From contig VXBA01005472.1 of the NCBI GenBank assembly GCA_013399895.1, positions 157,277-221,276 of the forward strand: 64,000 nucleotides of DNA, written 5' to 3'. Position numbers and translations under genes: made by a program. A model generated the notes under the pieces. The model did not search any database and was not told the origin of the DNA. It worked only from the letters and a program-made list of their open reading frames with translations. Below, in pieces: positions 1 through 51,530 of this stretch. Each line of letters starts with the position of its first letter. The stretch's first letter is position 1. Source of the DNA: Serilophus lunatus (Eukaryota > Chordata > Aves > Passeriformes > Eurylaimidae).

Positions 1-1717
1 ATAACTCTGCTCCCTTATTCCCTGTTCAGGTATCAAGGTTGATGGATAAAGACAGCAGTAAGCATAAGCATGGGGCTGATGGATGAAAGTATTTTTAGGG
101 GTTAAATCATGATAAGAATTTTAAAAAGCTTGTTGTTGTTACCATGCATATGTAGTCTCAATGATTGTATGTCCTGTCACTCTTAGTAAGAGTGATGTTA
201 AGAAATTCTAGAAGGGTTCTAGGTGAGGAAGTTGTACTTTGATTGTTTTGTTTACTGTGTACTGGTGTCTGTAAAGTGGTATGAGGGACATAATACCACA
301 TGTGATAGGTTGAAAAAAATAAAATATGTTGTGGAAACAATTCTTCAAAGAATTCTTGAAGAAGAAATTAAGCGATGCTTCATGTCAGAATGTCTGTATG
401 GTTTAACTGTTGAGGGTCTTACTCTGACAGCTTTATGCATGCAGAGGCCCAGCTTCTTGTCTGGTGGTCGTTTTAGCCCTGGAGGTGTTAGGGGTGGGTT
501 GAGGGCCCAAGTGATTGAAAAAGCGTGTCCCTGTTTGGGCTTGGGAATCTCATCTTGTATGCTGCCAACTGGTTCTGGATCAGTCTTCTGTTAATACAGT
601 CTAGGAAGAGATAGATGTACAAGTTCAATTTCTGTTCACGCTATTGCAGAACTAAACTTTGGCAGTCATTCAAATTACCAGTGTAAAGTTTATTAGGATT
701 GAGAAAAACGTAACAAATTAGGCTAGATCTTGTCCTCCTCATGTAGATGTGGTCTTGGTTCAGCTAATGAGCTCAATTAATTGACATAACCTCCCACATG
801 CATTTGCCAGAGAGACTGCAGAGGAGGTTATATAAAGTATATGAACTATAGCTGAATTTTTTTTTTGTTTTTTTTAGAAGGGAAGATGATTTTCCACTCT
901 TATACAGTGTTTTCTGGAGAGGCAAATTGAGTATGGCTCCCTCTAGAGCCTGTCGACTCTAGTCTCCCTCTACTTCTTTCCTTTTTCTTTCTCTCCCCTC
1001 TCCCCCCCCCCCATGTTTTAATATGGAGCACATTATGCGGCTCATGTGGGTTTAGAAACAGATGTTGCACATGAATGATCTCCTGCATCACAGCATGTTC
1101 AGCAAGGTCCTGGACCATTGGGTAAATTAGCTGTAGGCAGACCTTTCTGCTACGCTCAAAGCTGTATCTCTTTATGTAAACTTGGTATTTTTTATCCTTT
1201 TATTTAGGGCGGAAAGAAATACTTCTGCTCACTTGCTCTTTCCTTCCTCCCTTTTTTTAACCGAAGAGAAACCTTTGCCTTCTTACCTTTGCCAAATTAT
1301 TTAGTAGAAAAGCGTGAATGAAAGCCATTTATCTTGAAATGTGCTTTGGAGAAGACTGTTTATACAAGTGTAAGAAATTGTAACATGGTATTTCGTCTGG
1401 TCTGCAAGAAAAAGGTTTTTCCTTTTTCTTTCTCCTGTTTAATTTTTACACGTGGGATATTGGTTATAATGTAGAAAAAAATGAGGCTCCTGTTTACACA
1501 TCAGAATTTCGGTGCAATAGCAAGAGGTTATTTTAATGAGATTTGAACTTGTTTCAGAGTTACTAAAAACTGTTACTAGTTCTAGAGTTACACTGTCATC
1601 AGCTTGAGGTGAAATAGTCCTGGCACGCGATCAAGCATTGCTGACTGGAAAGTGCTCGAGGGAATGCGGAATAAGCAGGTACTGGCTAATACAAAGTGCT
1701 TAATATTTATCCATCAG
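1..1717 (+). other. PTCH1: 3' part of PTCH1 intron 2
   Basis: This is intron sequence ahead of the exon 3 acceptor, which reads ATTTATCCATCAG. It contains a T-rich run near 857-877 and a polypyrimidine stretch at about 959-1012 that ends in eleven C. The open frame at 223-594 has no recognisable domain and no splice context, so I do not call it a gene. Confidence 0.9.
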
Positions 1718-41129
<39,412 letters not shown>

Positions 41130-41130
41130 G

Positions 41131-42802
41131 GTAGGTCCATCACATGTAACTGCAAGCTTTGCCTGCGTTAGATAATAGTGCGATCAAAAGAAAGAGTTAA
41201 AAAAAAATTCTCAGAGGTATCTTTCCTTTAGGTAGTGCTAGTTACAAGTCACTGATCATCTTAAATCTGCTGACCATAGATATGGTATGTTTTGCACTAG
41301 ACATGAGGTTGGCTAAGAAGGAACTATGCAATACTGAGAAATTACAGTGGGTTTAGACATGAACTACTTCCAAGATCCTTGCAAAGTGGATGAGTACCTC
41401 GTACAATCTCAGTGTACTACATAGGGCAATGAAGCAGAGTTGTTTTGTAACATCTTTAGAGCTCTGTGACTGCATTTACCATTGATAGGTCTTGTCTTCT
41501 CATCCCTGAATTAGGCGTGCTCTAACACGTTATACAGAATGACATTGCCTAGGAGAGTGTAAAATTGACAGCTACGTCAAGAGTTTTTCTATCTTGAATA
41601 AAATAGTCTGTGAAAGAATTTGAAGTCCATAATGGGGACTGAAACCCTGTGGAAGATGAGCTGAGTGAGAAGTGGGAAGTGCTACCATACCTACTGCACT
41701 GCTGCACAGTGTCCCTTAGTCTCTGGGGGGACCTTCAGAGACCCACCCAGTGAAGTTGCACACTGGAGGTGTCTGTGTGCCAAACTCTGCCTTTGCAGGG
41801 GCAGCTGCAGTGGCTATTGCAGATTTGCACAGGGTCAAGCTGACCTAGCAGGGCATTTGATGTATTCCTGTGAAAGAATAGATATACCTTGCGAGACTTG
41901 CTACCTAAATCATTGTCTGTCTTTACACTGGCAAGAGAAGGTTACAGGAAATACTCCTATTTAGAACAGGTAGGATGTTTTAGAGGATGTTTGAGGAGTA
42001 ATACAGATATTTTTTTTTCGTTTTAGTTTTCCATTACTTCTATAGGGAGTTCTTTGAAGTTGAGAAACCCACTGAGTTTTTACTTTGAAAGCTTTTGGGG
42101 GCTTCTACCTGAAAAACTATTTCTCCCTATTTTTACACTATTTTTATCATGTAGAGAAAAAAGAAAGTGTTGGAACAGTTACTAGTTGTGGATCCTTGTT
42201 TTTTCTCTTTGCTTGTCTGAGCTTTTCAATGACAGACGCTAGTTTGAGTAGAGGAAGTAATTTTGTTTTCATTGTAGAATTATTTTACAAGTACGCATGC
42301 ATGTGTGTGCATGCACACACAGGCAAAGAGTTTTGATAAAAATTTTTACAACAACTCATAATAAAATCACCTTTTGATTTATAAAACATCTCTCCAAACA
42401 TCTAACCCTTGTGATCTAGACATAAGACAAGTAATTGTATCCACAGATTAAGAAAATGCTCAGGCTTGGGTTTTTCAAGCTACAGTGCATATAATACAGG
42501 ATTTTTAGATATGTGCAGTATTCGGTATAGCGTATTTCTCCTTCCAGTGTTCATTAATCTTGACTGAATTTGTCGCAGGTATCTAAAACTGGGAACTCAG
42601 AAATTAAAGCATCTGCATTTTCTTAATTGGCATCAGTATTTCTTTACCAGGAAATTAATGATGAGATGAAAGCAGACCCAACATTTCCTGATTGCTAACT
42701 ATAGCCACGAGAATCATGAAGTGAGTTGGACTAACTTGATTTACTTGTTTTTTCTTGAACTTTAATGAATGTTTGTTTTTTCTTCTCTCTTTATTTGTAC
42801 AG
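41131..42802 (+). other. PTCH1: PTCH1 intron 23 (between stop codon and 3' UTR exon)
   Basis: The donor GTAGGT and the strong acceptor CTTTATTTGTACAG delimit a 1.67-kb intron in the 3' untranslated region. It carries a 31-nt perfectly alternating purine-pyrimidine tract at 42291-42321. If this intron were not removed, the 3' UTR would simply be longer. Confidence 0.82.
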
Positions 42803-43299
42803 GATAATAACTGAAGCAAAGAAGAGGCCAAAGATGGAAAACTGTATTTCCAGAACTGCTTGAAGAGAAAAACTGCGTGAAGTTGTGGAAAAGGACATGC
42901 TGCATCAGGACAACAGTTCACTGTTACTGTAACCTATTGTATTATTTTGTTATATATTTCTTTTAAGTATTTAAAAGATGTACACATATGTAATATACTG
43001 AAGAACAATGTAAAGTAGTATAATCTGGAGTAATTTGCCTCTGGGCAATAGAATGGGGACAATATTGTGTGCTCTTTGTACTTTTTGTACATTGATGTCT
43101 GTGCCACAACTAAGCTTAATCTAGTTCTAAATTTCAGCATAAATTGCTGCTGCTTAAATATTTTATAATTTACTTGTATAATTCTATGCAAATATTGCTT
43201 ATGTAATAGGATTTTTTTAAAGGTACATGTCTGTTTAAAATATTTTAAATTTGCGTATCACAACCCTGTGGTAGTATGAAATTACTGTTAACTTTCAAA

Positions 43300-43312
43300 C
43301 ACGCTATGCGTG
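43300..43312 (+). promoter_or_regulatory. Small hairpin in conserved 3' UTR block
   Basis: CACGC-TAT-GCGTG is a perfect 5-bp stem with a 3-nt loop. It sits in the part of the UTR most similar to human. A function is inferred only from position and apparent conservation. Confidence 0.4.
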
Positions 43313-43669
43313 ATAATTTTTAAAATAAGCAGATATGAAGAAAAGCAAGTTAATCTGGGAGGCTTAAATAGATTTAGCTCTGTGCAGGTTTTGTTGTGCT
43401 GTATGTATCCATTTGTGCATCTGGAAATATGCGTGCTTTTGTGTGTGTGTTCCTGATGTACTGTAGTTTCTCTTTTACTGTATGTTAACACTTAGTGGGC
43501 TTATAAACCCACTGATGCTGATGTGAGTCTGGCTTTCCCTGTTAGTAGACACTAGTGAAAACTGTGTTGGTGTTTACCAACATATATACCATAGACTGCC
43601 ATCATCAAAGGCCCAACTAAAATAGAAGAGAAGACAGGGAATTGAGGTTTGGGGTTGTGTTTCAGTTCC

Positions 43670-43875
43670 GAGACCCTAATGACCTGGTTCATATGACTTT
43701 GGTCAAGTCACTTAACGTCCCCATGCCTCAGTTTCTCATTCTGTAAAATGTTTATAATTACACTTACCTACTTCCTGGGAATGTTGTGAGGCTTAATTAC
43801 TGTTTGTGTAGTGCTTTGATTTTTTTTTTGCAAAAGATGCCAGGTAAATGCAAACACTATAACCATTGTTTATTC
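43670..43875 (+). mobile_element. MIR-like (CORE-SINE) element in the 3' UTR
   Basis: The sequence GGTCAAGTCACTTAAC, then GCCTCAGTTTCTCATTCTGT and AAAATG, then TACCTACTTCCTGG and GTTGTGAGGCTTAATTAC, follows the order of the MIR consensus (GGCAAGTCACTTAAC, CCTCAGTTTCCTCATCTG, TAAAATG, ACCTACC, GTTGTGAGGATTAAA). A tail like the amniote MIR end (GTGCTTTGA, then AGGTAAATGCAAAC) follows. It lies in the same direction as PTCH1. Confidence 0.85.
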
Positions 43876-45976
43876 ATTTCCAAAGGTGCTGGATATTGAG
43901 AGGTGCTGTTGGTTATAGAAGTACAATAAGCACCTGCCTTATTTTGATACTGTTAACCATTTAGGCACTGCAGTGAGTGGTGTTAGAAGCTGGATAATGA
44001 TATTTGATGGTGAGCCACAGCTCATAACACTGAAAGCAGTATCTTTTGTCACCTTATTTTCATGGCAGGAAGAGGTTAATAGTAAGTGATAAAAATCAGA
44101 TGGAAGGATAAAATGAGTATATTCACTTTTTAAATATAAATGGCTTTCTAGTAGGCCCAGGATAGTAATGACACAGAAGGCCTGGGTTGTTCTTTTCTCT
44201 GTTGTTTGTGTTTTCCCATGCTGCATTGGCACTTTTAATTAAAACAGCTAAACTGGGATCTCTTTGTGAAACTAATTTAGCTTTTTGTACTATTATTTTT
44301 AAACTAAAAGGGGATTGCTGCAGGTGACAGGTCTGGAAAAACACTACAGCTGGTGTTCCAGTTGGAAACAAACCCTAAGAACGGAGAACCTAAATTTAAA
44401 ATAGTGCAACACGAGTTTTCATTGTCTCTGTCTTCTTTTTTCATCTTTTTTTTCTGCCCTTCTCCAAGCGGTTTGTTAGAGCATGTAGATGTTCAATTAT
44501 GTATTCAGAGCCAAACACAACCAATATTCAGTTTCTAAACACAGCAGTGATGGGGCTTTTCTTTACATATACCTGAACAGCAGTGGCCAATTCTTTGACG
44601 GGAAAGTGTTTTTCTCCAGTGGCTTCAGGGAGTCTATCTTTGCCCACAGACCTTGACAGCATAACTAATGGGGATAATTAGAATGCACAAATTTCCATGC
44701 CTTTTTTGCTCACTTGAAAACACTTTGATATGAGGCACTTGTTTACAGATCTCCAATGTGAACACTCGAAGAGCAGGTGGCGAGAGCCTGGTGTCATTCC
44801 CATAATACATAAGCTACTGTTTCAGTGCGCACCAAGGGTTAATGTCGCAACTGCCTGCTAGTCCAGTTCACTGTCTTAAGGTGAAAACTCTTGATGAAAA
44901 AAAGACGAGGGGCCCCAATTTAGCACTAGCAGCATAGTAACCTCAGATCATACAAACTCTGAAACAAAACTGTATGATACTAATTGGAAGCTGCCTTTGA
45001 CCACCAAGCATGTGTGCTCCTGTGTCAGAGGTTGACAGGGCTCCCACTGGCTCTGATGCTGCCTCCATGCCACAGGCTGCCTTGCTTCCTCCTCTTCCTT
45101 GGGAGGGAGAGGGGGCCCAGGGCAAGCTATGGTGTCTCTCACCTGCTCCACCCAAGTCTCCTGCTTGCTTGTGTGTGGGTGAGCTGTCTGCTGCTTTGTG
45201 CACAATGTAGACCCTCTTCTTCGATAGTCACATTGGCAAGGGGAGAACTCAGTGGCTGGCAACATTTATTTTGTTCTGGTTTTGTTTTTTAACTTTTTTA
45301 ATCATGGGTGATATTTATATTTTTGTATCATAAGAATGTTTTTCTTACAGTATTTGTCATGCCAGTTTATAACAAGCAAGATGCAGGGATTTTATTTCTG
45401 TTAGAAACACTATTACAGTTATGTTTTTACTGTTTAATGGATTTTTATTTGTATAGAGTGCTTACTAATGTTAAATAGGAAAGAGTATATAACATTTACA
45501 TTAAGGACTTGTCATAGCTTTTAGTGTAAGGAGTTAAAAGGAAAAAAATATTCAAACTGGGTCTCATTGCCTGCCTGTTTTGGTGGGAGTGGGTTTATGT
45601 CATTTCAGTTACAAAGATAAAATTATGCCATATAATTTATTTATATGAAAATTTATTTTTGTAGTGTACATAGTAGTCATCAAGTCTTTTGACAGAAGTA
45701 TATTTTTAAAGAGTTTATATGTAATGATGATACCATTATGTTTTGGAACACTGCTGAGATACAATTACAGTGCACACTTTTCCTTGTAAACCCCCTGGAG
45801 AAAAGAAAGTGTTTAACAGTGTTAAGAGAGAAAGAGAGTGTGAATATTCATACAATTCTGAACTGTGTTTTAGCTACCATTTGTGATCTAGTGTGGTTCT
45901 CATTTTAAACTTTGAATGGAAATTGTACAAACTCTCTAAATGTTAATGTTAAAACACTGATAGAAATTCTAACATG

Positions 45977-45982
45977 AATAAA
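45977..45982 (+). terminator. PTCH1: Poly(A) signal AATAAA of PTCH1
   Basis: A canonical hexamer is followed by A/T-rich sequence and a GT-rich element (GGATTTGTTTGTTTA) at about 46003-46018. I saw no other AATAAA between 42803 and this point. Confidence 0.88.
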
Positions 45983-46000
45983 AAAATATAACTTACTGGT

Positions 46001-48837
46001 TATGGATTTGTTTGTTTATAGAATTCTTCTTTATGTACTGCTGGTCCTCTGTGAAGGTACAACCATGCAATTATTCTGTTTTGGAGCATGAATTTGAGAT
46101 GTTTCAATATTTGAGATGCTGGGGAGATTCACCATTTTCGAGCAGGAGCCATTTCTCATACCCTGTCCAAATTGTAACTTAATGGTCCTTGTCTGTTGAT
46201 TCTATTACCCTTGGTACGTGTTGGGGGATAGGTTTAGGATTATGCGTTTCACTCTCATTCTGAATGAAACAGTTTGTGTAGACTTCAAACGCTTGGCTAA
46301 AGCACTTCATGTACAGTTTGCTTCTGTTTAGACATGGGAGGAAATTCTTTGTCTTTTTCCCTATCTCTGTGGTTGCTCCCTAAATTGGATAGAGAAATAG
46401 TCTGGTATTTCTACTTTGTGGAAGAAAAGAAAACAAAACCATGAAGTTCTGAAAACTACAGCCCTCCCTCCACAAGAAGGGAGACTTTTGACAAAACTCC
46501 TTCTGGGAAGCATGCTAGCAGCACTTGCAAGCCAGCGTGCAGTTCCCTGTGCCCTGCACAAGCCCTGCTTGGCAAGGAGGAGAGGCTACTGTGGGCAACA
46601 GAGTGAATGTTGTACATCTGTCTGAAGTCATTTGCACCATAAACCTCAGTGTGATTTGTCCTGCAAAAAAATACTCTACTGAGTGTCCAACAAAGTGCCA
46701 CAGACCCAGGCAGCTTACCCTATTTTGTTTTTTACTTTATCCTATAATCCTTAGGTGATTTTTACATGAGTCTTCTAAATTTCTCATGAGCAAAATGGGC
46801 AGACATATCTTGAGATAACTTTTATTCAGCCTCTACTTTTCATGGTCAAAAGAAAGGCAAATACAGTTTTTATATTTTCTGGAAGTTTAACCACAAAAGA
46901 GAAAAATAGAGGCCTTGAACTGCAAAACTCTTGTACGTGTCTTTGCTGCTCAGAATACTCTCCTTCACAATGTCATGATTAGCCAGACTGAGTCAGGTGG
47001 CAGATTTGGCTTTTAGTGGGTTAGTGCCCATGAGAATAGTGCCTACTAAGGCTTTGTTTTAGCTCAGCTCACTGACTACATCTTTTGTGTCCCAGTGATG
47101 GAGCAGCTCCATTCACAGAGGTGGAAGCCATATAAATAAATCAATACATTCTGTCAGAACAAAGGATTTTTCTTTGAAAGTTCCATTTTGCATCGACAGT
47201 AGCTATTTCCTTGACATTATTTGTCATGGTTAGATTTCTTATCATTTTTCTGCCAGTCTTATTAACCTCGGGTAAAAACTTGATCAGATTTTTGTCAGAG
47301 ATTGGCTATATTTATTCAGGCCTTAAGTAAACATGTGGCCAAATTTTTGTTGGCATAATGCATGTATTTGACAGCTTCAGGAATGCTGCATGCTGCTAAA
47401 CTGCAGCAGCACTTATATATGAACAGGTGTTTCATTTTTGTTAACTTTTATTCCCAGTGAGCATTTGAGACACTGTGTATATCTGAAAACCATGGTTGCC
47501 AAATTGTAATTACTTTTAATGTCTGTTTAAAGCAATGAGAACAATTACTACTTTCCAACACCATTTAATCATTCTTGTCCTTTTTGTTGCAGTCATGTTG
47601 GACCTTACTGCTAGAACAGGATGCATGCCAGGAAACTGCACTACCTAGCTTGAGTAGCTTAAAAAAACACATGCCCAGTTTAACTTTCCCTTGTTAATTG
47701 CAGCTAATTAAGCACAAAAATGAAGTGGTACTGCTGCTTTGACCAAAAACAAACAAACAATCAAGCTTAACATATATGCTGGCATATTTGATGCTGCAGA
47801 AACCTGCGGTATTTTGCCCCCGTGGATACTATGTAAGCAAAAGAAATCTCCGTCTCAGATACTTCGTAGTCTGCAGTGGCATCCAGGGCACTTACCAACC
47901 TCCCATAGCTTTCGTCATGAAAGTTTCCACCTTCATTTTAACAGCTGTAACTGCACATGTCATGGTGTTTCTCTTGCCATGACAGTTACACCTTCCTGCT
48001 TCTGATGTAAGGTTAGGCTTCAGTGGAGAAGATTGTACCTTGGGTTAGTGAAGCACAAAACTCAAGTCTTTTTTGTTAATCAGAACATCCTCACAGGCTG
48101 TTCTCCAAGCTTAAGTCAAGCTGCCAGTTAAGAGTTGCTAGATCTCTTGAGTCAGTTTGAATTACGACTTCACCTGCATGTGGTGGATATAAACTTTTGC
48201 ACAATCGAGCAAAAAAAAAAAATAAAAAAAAATCATGTCTTTCCTATCTGGTCTTTCCATTTCCTGACCTCAGATCTTTGCAGTGTGTCTTGACTTTGCC
48301 AGGTCCCTAGCTGTCTAACAGATACCACAGCCTTGTGAAACCTGCTGGGAAGCAAGGCTGTAAGCCACAGCAGCTGGGAAGAAGGAAGATAGGAAGCTGG
48401 AAGTTGGAAACTGCTTCCCAGGCAAGGGAGAGCTCTGCCTTGGCTGAAGAGGAAGGGGTGGGGAACCAGCAGCCAGGCCTCACTCATAGGTACATGAATA
48501 AAATGGAGGAAAAACCACTGAAGTGTTTGAGGTGTTTTATGGTAGAAATGAAAGACCCCAGGTGCTCTGGAAGAGGGATAGCTCCACCATCTGATTTAGA
48601 AGACCCAAAATGGAATTGAAAATATATTCCATTGCCTAGGTAAAACTGATTTTTTTTTTTTGTGCCAGATTGTGTCAACTTTAGCACCCCTGCATTTTCT
48701 CATCTGGAGTTTACATTGGGGAATAGATTTGTAGAGGGGAATATCTGCCTAGTCTTTTGAAAGAGAGGGGAAGGGAAAGGAATTAAATGAGAATTATTTG
48801 ATAACGAAGAACTCAAAGGAGTAACATTAACATGCTT
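46001..48837. other. Intergenic sequence downstream of PTCH1
   Basis: No gene, tRNA or named transposon is recognised. Open frames of 60-94 codons (for example 47739-48005 and 48335-48619) have no recognised domain or splice context. An A-rich run is at 48211-48230. Confidence 0.75.
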
Positions 48838-48935
48838 NNNNNNNNNNNNNNNNNNNNNNNNNNNNNNNNNNNNNNNNNNNNNNNNNNNNNNNNNNNNNNN
48901 NNNNNNNNNNNNNNNNNNNNNNNNNNNNNNNNNNN
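48838..48935. other. Assembly gap (98 N)
   Basis: There are 98 uncalled bases. The sequence on both sides is ordinary intergenic DNA, so no gene is seen to be interrupted. Confidence 0.99.
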
Positions 48936-50179
48936 GGGAAATCTTTCCTCTTCCTCTGCTTTGTGGCAGATATTGTGTCATGCCTGGAAGACAAGAACTT
49001 GCACTTCTCTGATCTGTCAGATCTTAGCAGGGTTTGTAAGTGGGGAGCTCTCTTTAGAGGAGCCAGACACTGGAGTGCTGCTCTTGCATTAAGGTGGTTT
49101 TACTGAAAGTATGTGTGACTGCAAGTCACCAAACATGGGTGACAAATGGTCTTTTGAGATGTCTAGATTTAAACTAACAATCTTGAGGTTAAAATGCCAA
49201 TTCAGCCTTCCCTAGTTGCCAAATATAGAAATCATCTGTAATGGGAATTTACCTCTGAGGCAATTACTTCTCACTGAACAAAGGACTAGATATTTTTCTA
49301 AGTTGTTAAGACTGATAAGGGTAAAAGACTTGAGTATCTTATTTCAGTATAATAACTAGGATAAATAGGAAACTCACTACTTTCATCCCAAATAACTAGT
49401 ATCCGCTCTAAGAGAATTTAAACCCTCTTTCACTATTATACAGCCATTTTAAGTAGACTATTCATTTTAACTTGAGCGTTTACTTTGCGAGCAAATATGA
49501 TATGCTTCTATACCATTTTGCAACATTTTAAAAGACTAATTGATAAAAAATAGTTATAAAGGCTGAGGAAATGACACCTAAAACTTAATTTTTGAGATAG
49601 TAGTATAAAGCTTCCTGCCTGGCAAAACGACCAGAGAGTCTTTTTGTTCCCCTTTAACTTCTCAAAAATTGCAAAAAATATTCGACAAAGTTCTTGTGAA
49701 ACTAAATGAATGGAAGAAAAGATTGAGGCATTCTGTGAATGCCGTGCATCTATAGTTTCATTCACTCAGACTCATATGGAATCAAGTATGGAACAGAACT
49801 TTACATTGAGTTATTTTTAGCCCTAAAAAGATCTGCATATGAATATAATTGTTAAGTGTATCACTGGTGAAACTACTAACCAAAACCTAAATGTAGTGTC
49901 CAAGTCCACTTCTGTTGTCAGGCATTTCACTATAATTTGAGGAAAAGTGTATGTCTGGGGACAAAATAATGCTTTTAAGCACATTGTCTGTAAAAGCTTT
50001 AATCTCATTCACAAACAGGTTCCCCAGTTAATCAGATAGTGTATGGACTTAAACCAATTTCAATGGATGTTTTCTACAGACTATAATGCTCCAAAGGAAC
50101 TGTTACAGACCATTGAATCAGGAGCCCTTGAACTAATAAGGATTTACACATTAGTAGGTTGTGGCTCCTATAGGAATCC
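48936..50179. other. Intergenic sequence
   Basis: A/T-rich sequence without a recognised gene or repeat, up to the CR1 fragments that start near 50180. Confidence 0.75.
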
Positions 50180-50475
50180 TACAATTCCTAAATGTGAAGG
50201 CCCTTGAATGTGTCCACAGGAAGACAAGAACACTGCTGGTAGGGCTGGAAAGCATGTCCTGTGAGAAGGGTCTAAGGTCTCTGAGTTTTTCTAGTTTGGA
50301 GAGAAAGAGGCTGAGGGTTGATGTTATTGCTGTTCACAGCTTTCTGAAGGGTGGACATGGAGCAGGAGGTGCTGATCTTGTCTCCCTGAGATCCAGCAAC
50401 AGAATGTGGGAATGTTTCAAAGCTGTGTCAGACTTGAATGTGTGGAAACATTCCTTTACCAAGACAGTGACAGAA
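50180..50475 (+). mobile_element. CR1-like fragment, sense orientation
   Basis: The stretch GGCTGGAAAGCATGTCCTGT, then GTCTAGTTTGGAGAGAAAGA-like sequence with AGGCTGAGGGTTGATGTTAT, parallels the CR1 region that encodes the end of the reverse transcriptase (SLEKRRLRGDLI) and the bases beyond it. It ends with TTCCTTTACCAAGACAGTGA, the usual FFTxRV segment. It is diverged and non-coding. It is the opposite orientation to the other CR1 copies in the window. Confidence 0.75.
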
Positions 50476-50479
50476 GACT

Positions 50480-50600
50480 CAGAAAGTTCAACAAGGGAAA
50501 AAAGTAAAGTCCTCCCATGGGGAGGACAATGCTAGGCACCAGCACACACATCGGACTGCACCCTGGTGAGCAGCCAAGAAAGGGCAACCATTGCTGTCCT
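50480..50600 (+). mobile_element. Second CR1-like fragment
   Basis: The segment GTTCAACAAGGGAAAAAAGT and the bases after it match the CR1 reverse-transcriptase piece FNKGKxKVL. In an intact element this lies upstream of the fragment at 50180-50475, so the order here is wrong for one insertion and points to a nested or rearranged copy. Confidence 0.55.
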
Positions 50601-51299
50601 CAAGCACAGACTTTCCCCCCCGCTCTTCCAGATCCAGCCTTGGCAGTGGTATTTCTTCTGCTCTTCTTGGAAAGGTCCCCTCTTTGACAAATGGGTGCCA
50701 TCAGTCCTTAATAAAAAAGGGATCCTGGAAAGCTGGTATCCTGGTTTGGTGGACAGTTAGTCACTTTGATAATATGAGACAAAGCAATATAGAGAGAGTT
50801 ACAACTTTTTTATGTAACATATGTATTATAAATGTATGTATGTATTTAAATGAAAAGTAGAAAACCAGAGAGCAAAACCACAGAACAACAAAGAACAAAC
50901 AAGAAACAATTCAGACACAACTACCCCTTTCCTGTATGTCCTTGGGTGCAGTGATAGCTGTGATGCTCTAGGGAGTGCTTGGACCCTTTTTGGAGGCAGT
51001 GGAGATGTAGTTGCGCTCTGACAACCAACAGAGTTGAGGGTACCCAGAGCTGCTGACAAAGAGCAAAGAAAGACCCAGGTCCCCATGCCAAGGGCAGAGG
51101 TGGTCCAGCATCCCACAGGCATGCTGCTGGAACAGGGAGAGAAGCACAGCTGGGTAAGGTTCTGCAGGCAAGCAGGCAGAAAACAGCCAGGGGAAGCCAG
51201 ACCCCACTGCTCTAAGGCTACACAGACAGACAGAGGTCTGTCCTGGGAGGAGAGCCCAGCTGGAAGGCATGGGAAGTCTCTGGCTGTCCTACAATAGGA

Positions 51300-51530
51300 A
51301 GTTCAGACATGACACTCAGAAGAATTCATTTTCTTAAGAAGGTGGTCAAACACTTGCACAGACTTCCTACAGCAGTGGTTGATGCCCCGTGTCTTAAAAA
51401 GAGGCATTTGGACAATGACTTTCATAATGGGCTTTAACTTTTCTGGTCAGGCAGTGGTTCTAGATGATCACTGGCATGTCTCTGCCAACTGAAATAGTCT
51501 ATGCGATACCGTGCTATGCTATAGTATTGT
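51300..51530 (+). mobile_element. CR1 3'-end fragment, sense orientation
   Basis: GGTGGTCAAACACTTGCACA, then GGCATTTGGACAATG, GGTCAGGCAGTGGTTCTAGA and TGATCACTGG, followed by CCAACTGAAATAGTCTATG, reproduces a CR1 3' end and its short terminal repeats. It may belong with the fragment at 50180-50475, separated by about 0.8 kb of other sequence (50600-51300) whose origin I cannot name. Confidence 0.75.

Larger units (their letters stand above)
42803..46000 (+). other. PTCH1: PTCH1 exon 24, 3' untranslated region
   Basis: The exon starts after TTGTACAG. Its first ~520 bases resemble the human PTCH1 3' UTR as I remember it, for example GAAGCAAAGA...GGCCAAAGAT, CCAGAACTGCTTGAAGAG and TGTATTATTTTG. 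Strong similarity continues to about 43320, including TATCACAACCCTGTGG. Beyond that lie a MIR-like SINE (43670-43875), a GC-richer block at about 44980-45220 with no assigned role, and a Pumilio-type TGTACATA at 45665-45672. The end is set by the poly(A) signal at 45977-45982, with cleavage expected near 46000. Confidence 0.9.

Noticed and set aside
223..594. 123-codon open frame in intron 2
   Set aside because: No recognised domain, no splice context and it lies inside a PTCH1 intron; probably chance.
45010..45210. Overlapping open frames on both strands in the 3' UTR (44943-45292)
   Set aside because: They are stop-poor because the patch is GC-rich. They lie inside the PTCH1 3' UTR and have no recognisable product.
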